Shown here piece by piece: positions 59,048 through 64,000 of a stretch of 64,000 nt of DNA. The translations under genes were made by a program, and so were the position numbers. This stretch comes from Stomoxys calcitrans. Its lineage: Eukaryota; Arthropoda; Insecta; Diptera; Muscidae. The notes beneath the pieces are model-generated. The model was not told the DNA's origin and made no database searches. It worked only from the letters and a program-made list of their open reading frames with translations. How positions within the stretch are numbered: position 1 is the first letter of the stretch; each line of letters starts with the position of its first letter. The stretch spans positions 97,267,592-97,331,591 of the forward strand of contig NC_081552.1 of NCBI RefSeq assembly GCF_963082655.1, in the 5' to 3' direction.

Positions 59048-60411
59048 AAAGGCTCAAAAGTCAAGATCCCAAATTGGTTTATATGGCAGCTATATCAGGT
59101 TATGAACCGATTTGAACCTTATTTGATAGAGTTGTTGAAAGTAAGAATAAAATACGTCTTGCAAAATTTCAGCCAAATCGGATAGGTATTGCGCCCTCTA
59201 GAAGCTCAAGAAATCAAGACCCAAGATCGGTTTATATGGCAGCTATATCAGGTTATGGACCGATTTAAACTATACTTGGCACAGTTGTTGGATATAATAA
59301 CAAAACACGTCGCGCAAAATTTCATTTTAATCGGATGAGAATTGCGCACTCTAGAGGCTTAAGAAGTCAAGACCCAAGATCGGTTTATATGGCAGCTATA
59401 TCAGGTTATGGACCGATTTGAACTATACTTTGAACAGTTATTGGATATCATAACAAAATACTACGTGCAAAACTTCATTCCAATCGGATAAGAATTGCGC
59501 ACTCTAGAGGCTCACGAAGTCAAGAGCCAAGGTAGGTTTATATGACAGCTATATCAGGTTATGGACCGATTTGAACCGTACTTGACACAATTGTTGGATA
59601 TCATAGCAAAACGCGTCGTGCCGAATTTTATCCCAATCGGATAAGAATTGCGCACTCTAGAGGCTCAAGAAATCAAGACCCCAAATCGGTTTATATGACA
59701 GCTATATCAGGTAATCAACCGATTAGAATCATGCTTGGTACAGTTGTTGGATGTCACAACAAAATACTTCGTGCTAAAATTCATTCCAATCGGATATGAA
59801 TTGCGCCCTCTAGAGGCTTAAGAATTCAAGACCCAAGATCGGTTTATGTGACAGCTATATCAGCTTATGGACCGATTTAAACCATACTTGACACAGTTGT
59901 TGGATATCATAATAAAATACCTCGTGCAAAAATTCATTCAAATAGGATAAGAATTGCGCTCTCTAGAGGCTCAAGACGTCAAGACCGAAGATCGGTTTAT
60001 ATGACAGCTATATCAGGTTATGGACCGATTTAAACCATACATGGCACTGTTTTTGGATATCATAACAAAACATGTCGTGCAAAATTTCATTCCAATCGGA
60101 TAAGAATTGCGCTCTCTAGAGGGACAAGAAATCAAGACCCAAGATCGGTTTATATGGCAGCTATATCAAAACATGGACCGATATGGCCCATTTACAATAC
60201 CCACCGACCTACACTAATAAGAAGCATTTGTGAAAAATTTCAAGCGGCTAGCTTTACTCGACAGACAGACGGACGGACGGACAGTCAGACGGACATGGCT
60301 AGATCGACACAAAATGTCGCGACGATCAAGAATATATATACTTTATTGGGTCTCAGACGACTATTTGGAGTAGTTACAAAGAGAGTGACAAAATTAGTAT
60401 ACCCCCCAACC
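59048..60411 (-). mobile_element. HL-A element lacking its 3' end
   Basis: About seven units, then GACCTACACTAATAAGAAGC, a GGAC tract near 60268-60280 and GTATACCCCCCAACCTATG. The array starts within a unit. TR-C material follows after a short TA-rich link. Confidence 0.7.
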
Positions 60412-60452
60412 TATGTATATGTTGTTACTTCATATAAATATTATATATATAT

Positions 60453-61794
60453 ATTCACAGATGGTGCATAATGATATATATATATATATATATATTCACA
60501 GATGGTGCATAATGATCTCGTGGTGAAAATAGAGTACAAAAGTTTTTGATATCTGAAGGGGGAGGCCCCTTACCCTAATTTTCAAAAACGCCAGATCTCG
60601 GAGATGGGTGGTGCGATTTAAGCGAAATTTTGTGTGCCCTCATATAGTACCCTAGAAATAAATATTTGGTATCCTAATTTCGGATGGGGTACCTGGGGGG
60701 CGCTCCACCCTAAAACCTACCAAACATATATTTAGACCAATCATGACAATATGGGACTCAAATAAAAGGTACTTTGGATAAGAAAACGTATCTGATATCC
60801 ATTTGTCGAACCAAGTGCTAGGGGGACCACCCCAATCCCCAAAACACCCCTAAATCGGACATATTTACCGATCATGGCAATATGGGACTCAAATGAAAGG
60901 TATTTACGAGTAGAATACCAATCTGATATCCAAATGTGGAACGTTTCTGGGGGGTCCACCCCTTCCCCAAACAGGACTTTTTTACTGATCATGGGAATAT
61001 GGGGTTTAAATAAAAGGTATTTGAGTGTAGAATTAGAATCTGATATACAAATATGAGACCAAGTGTTTGGGGGGCCGCCTCTCCCCAAGAACCTCCCCCA
61101 AAGGGTACACATTTACGACCATAGCCACATGGGGCTCAAATGAAAGGTCTTTGGGAGTAAAGCTCAAATCTGATATCAATATTCGGAAAAAGTGTTTTTG
61201 GGGGCTCAAATAATGGTATTTGGTAGTAGAATACGAATTTTATATCCAAATTTAGGACTATGTATTTAGGGAATCACCCCTTCCCCAAAACACCCCGCAA
61301 AGGGTATAAAATTATCGACCATGCCAATATGTGGTATTTAAGATTAGAAAACGAATTTAGAACCTATTCTGGGCCATGTGTTTTGGGGACGCCCCATCCT
61401 GTAAACTCCCCTAAACCAATGGCAATATGCGGTTTAAGTAAATGGTTTTTGAAAGAAGAGCACGATGCTGATATTTTTAGGGCCAGGTGCCTGGGAAACC
61501 ACCTCATCCCCGAAAACACCCCTAAATCAGATATCATGAGAGTAGCGGGCTGAAGTAAAGTATTTTAAGAATGGAGTACACCTTACATCCAAACTTAAAT
61601 TCGTAGACCAATGAAAATCATATGGGATTCGGACAAAGGCACTTATGTTGTAAAATTGTTATTCAAGCGATACACTATTTTCGTAGCATGGTATTTCACT
61701 AAAAGCTATTTAATTGTATAATAAATATTCCAAGGAAACTTTAGTTCCATATAAAGTAAAATAAGGTGCAGCGGAGCGGGCCCGGGTCAGCTAG
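60453..61794 (+). mobile_element. TR-C element with short internal duplication
   Basis: ATTCACAGATGGTGCATAAT occurs twice (60453 and 60495) separated by a TA run. About six units follow, then the tail and GCAGCGGAGCGGGCCCGGG, TCAGCTAG, T. The 5' tip with AATTTGTTTG is missing. Confidence 0.75.
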
Positions 61795-63074
61795 TGTGTT
61801 ATAAACAAATGCAGTCGGTTAAAATAGCCTGTAATGCAATAGTGATGTAGGGCATACTAAAAGGTTAGATAAGACTTGTTTGCTTTTCATCTAACTTATC
61901 AACCGAATATGCATATGGATGCATGTGTGTTTTTAAACTCAAAACTTTTTCTGTTTCCTTTGCATTGAATTCTGCGATGTTCTTTTCTTCGTTCAAAAGA
62001 AAACTAAAAATTTGGCACTTCAATAGTTCTAGTTTTTATCGTCTTTATTGATGTTATGATTGTCCACGTTCACCCATACAGTCTAATTGGACTGGTTGGT
62101 CTGATGATCCCCCATTGAGATAGCAAAGACGCAGAAGTATGACAAACGTTTTACTTTTTTTTGCAGTTTTCGAGAGTTTCGCTCAGAACAATAAAAAGCG
62201 CAAGTATGTTTGATGTCATATTCGCAAGGGGAACGAAATGAATAGCTCAAAAAAGAAATGGGAATGAGTATTGTCCAATTTTACAGATTTTTTCATTGTT
62301 TCTTTCGAGATTCTTTTTTTAGTTTCTGAAGCAGGCTTTAGTTTTCTGCTTCATTTTTGGCGATATCAGCAACCACGATAGAGGCAGAAATTGACCAGAA
62401 AAAATATGTTGACTTTTAAACCGTTTCCAAAGTGCTTAAAAGTTGACCAGATTGTAGTCATTCGTTGTCTTCCATTCTTTGTCTTAACACATCCATTGCA
62501 GGACATGGCCATCTGCAGCTCTTAGTCCTGCAATTGAACATGCATATATATGAACATTTACACGTTCTTTGTTTCTTGAGAGCATGTATTGCTGTCCTTC
62601 TATTTTTGTTTTTTTTTTTGGAAGCATTTACTTGAGCTGCAGATAACTTTTTCTCTCCACCTATTTGGAATTAAACAGAATGTGAAGAAGTACTGCAAAA
62701 TTTTTGCTTGAAGCTATTTAAGTAAAAAGTTGAGCACAATTTTCATTCGAATTTCAAACACAAACGCAGCACTTGGAACTAATGTATGAATTAAGAAATG
62801 ACAAAAGAAGCAAAAAGTTTGAAATGCAGAATACAATCTTAGTTCGACTTGACCACGACAATGATTATTTGGTTCAATTGGTTGCTAATAAACACCACAA
62901 CACCAATGAAAAAATCACTTTTTATTGAATTTAGAAACATTGGTTTGTCTGTCCGGGTGTCTGCCTATACGGCGGATTATGTATAATTGTAATCAAAGTA
63001 CATATCGAATTGAGGGTACGACTCGAATGTTATTTATTTTTTTGTTAATTAGCCATTACGGAAAATGTATTCCT
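61795..63074. other. 1.3 kb unassigned low-repeat region
   Basis: No HL, TR-C or coding signature. Frames are short. Contains plain T-rich runs around 62160 and 62610. Possibly single-copy intergenic DNA. Confidence 0.5.
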
Positions 63075-63331
63075 TTAACCGAACGTAAAATAGATGTCCA
63101 AGCACCTTAATCTTCTGCGCTTCTTCTCCAATCTCTGACACCCAGTTTCTCGATATCACACTCCACTTGGACACTCCATCGGAGTTTTCGTCTTCCTCAT
63201 TTGCGTTTTCTTTTATGGGCGCCTTCTAAAGACTTTTTTGCTTCATCTTCTTCATCCATTCTGACAACATGACCTAGCCAACCCAATCATTGTATTTTGA
63301 TGCCATCGTCGTCTGTATGACGACGTGTGTC
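63075..63331 (-). pseudogene. second non-LTR RT C-terminal relic
   Basis: The minus frame reads GWLGHVVRMDEEDEAKKSLE, then LRWSVQVECDIEKLGVRDW and RRSAED, a stop, GAWTSILR. It parallels 1034-1364 but is more decayed (frameshift in the basic linker). Right end runs into a hairpin. Confidence 0.6.
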
Positions 63332-63368
63332 GTATGGACCAAGTCCTTTCGTGGTCCATACGACACAC
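63325..63368. repeat. perfect 17-bp hairpin
   Basis: GTGTGTCGTATGGACCA, a 10-base loop, then TGGTCCATACGACACAC. Confidence 0.9.
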
Positions 63369-63789
63369 TGGGGCCAAACGGCAAAAGAATTGGAAATAAG
63401 TCTACAACTTTTTATCTGACGATCTTAGCGGTACACAGGAAAAATATAGACCTATATAAAAAACTTTTTAAAAAAATAATTACGAAAAACATTAACTTTG
63501 GTCGAAAAACAACTACGACAGTTGTTAATTTTCCTGCAACAATTTTTTTGATTCTCAACGACCCAAAGTACAAATTTGTTGTTGAAAGGCACTCTTTGCA
63601 AGCCAACATATAACAACAACAATATATCCATAAGCAAGGCAAAATGCCATCTAACCAGCCAACGCATGCGCTTTGCTTCGGGTGGTAGTGTTTTTGTTTT
63701 CTTTGTCCGCCTCGCGCTGCTTTGTCTCGTTCATTCTGCTGCTGCTCTCGGGTTTTCCTCCTTCACTCTCTGCTATTACCCGTAAAACC
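63369..63789. other. unassigned 421 bp
   Basis: Frames of 70-107 codons occur on both strands but overlap one another and show no family motif. May belong to a repeat whose SINE-like end is at 63790. Confidence 0.45.
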
Positions 63790-63946
63790 TATTTTTATAA
63801 ATTTGGTGCCGCAGAGTATTGAACTCATGATCTTATGTTTGGCAGTCTTGCACGCATCCTCTAACCCACTCACGTCATCTTCTTTATAATGAAATAAATC
63901 AATAAGTACTGCTGCACAGTAATAAGAGTCTCCATTAATTAAATAA
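63790..63946 (-). mobile_element. candidate tRNA-derived SINE piece
   Basis: On the minus strand TGGGTTAGAGG (63858-63868) resembles an A box and GTTCAATAC (63816-63824) fits the B-box consensus GWTCRANNC. The tRNA-like part ends GCGGCACCA. Related to 44340-44517. Confidence 0.5.
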
Positions 63947-64000
63947 ACAAGTAAAAAGGCGTTAAGTTCGGCCGGGCCGAACTTTGGATACCCACCACCT
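63947..64000 (-). mobile_element. HL-B 3' end, runs out of window
   Basis: AACAAGTAAAAAGGCG, perfect hairpin TTCGGCCGGGCCGAA, TTTGGATACCCACCACCT. The rest is beyond the window. Confidence 0.8.

Noticed and set aside
63290..63613. 107-codon frame next to the RT relic
   Set aside because: Spans a hairpin and overlaps open frames on the other strand; no coding signature.

Overview
The window looks like intergenic DNA from a higher fly. The reasons are mini-me/DINE-like repeats with internal GTCC and TA microsatellites, mariner-type MITEs, non-LTR retrotransposons with RNase H, and no operons or ribosome-binding sites. A calyptrate fly of the Muscidae type (Stomoxys/Musca relatives) is my best guess; that is recognition of repeat style, not a database result.

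About 80 percent of the window is transposable elements, mostly three related families that I call HL-A, HL-B and HL-D. Each has one end with a GC-rich hairpin (TTCGGCC and GGCCGAA) followed about 20 bases later by ACTTG-TT. The other end is a TATAAAA/TTTTATA terminus next to a GGTGGAGGGTA-type motif. Between them lie degenerate tandem units of about 153 bp, a GTCC/GGAC microsatellite and a short TA run. This layout matches non-autonomous Helentron-type elements (DINE-1/mini-me). Strand is given so that the hairpin end is 3': '+' has the hairpin on the right. A fourth family, TR-C, is built of degenerate units of about 130 bp, and three copies end in CAGCTAG-T.

Layout: 1-8.3 kb, HL-A copies, two mariner-type MITEs and a reverse-transcriptase relic. 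8.4-9.1 kb, RNase H relic. 9.1-17.1 kb, HL-A, HL-B and two TR-C copies. 17.1-21.4 kb, one HL-A copy and 2.3 kb of unassigned AT-rich DNA. 21.4-28.8 kb, a retrotransposon graveyard holding a 1.3-1.4 kb inverted duplication and a tRNA-derived SINE. 29-52 kb, nested HL-A, HL-B, HL-D and TR-C. 52.3-54.1 kb, the only convincing protein gene. 54.5-61.8 kb, more HL-A, HL-D, TR-C and a 190-bp TA tract. 61.8-64 kb, low-repeat DNA, a second RT relic, a SINE-like piece and the start of an HL-B copy.

The gene (52350-53603, minus) is an uninterrupted frame of 417 codons from its first ATG with a C-terminal CCHC zinc motif. Its order of parts resembles the protein region found with protein-primed DNA polymerases of Polinton/Maverick and adintovirus-like elements, but no polymerase follows. 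It may be a captured or domesticated piece of such an element; this is inference and needs a profile search. Everything else that is open is either a decayed transposon protein or a chance frame kept open because 153 is a multiple of three.
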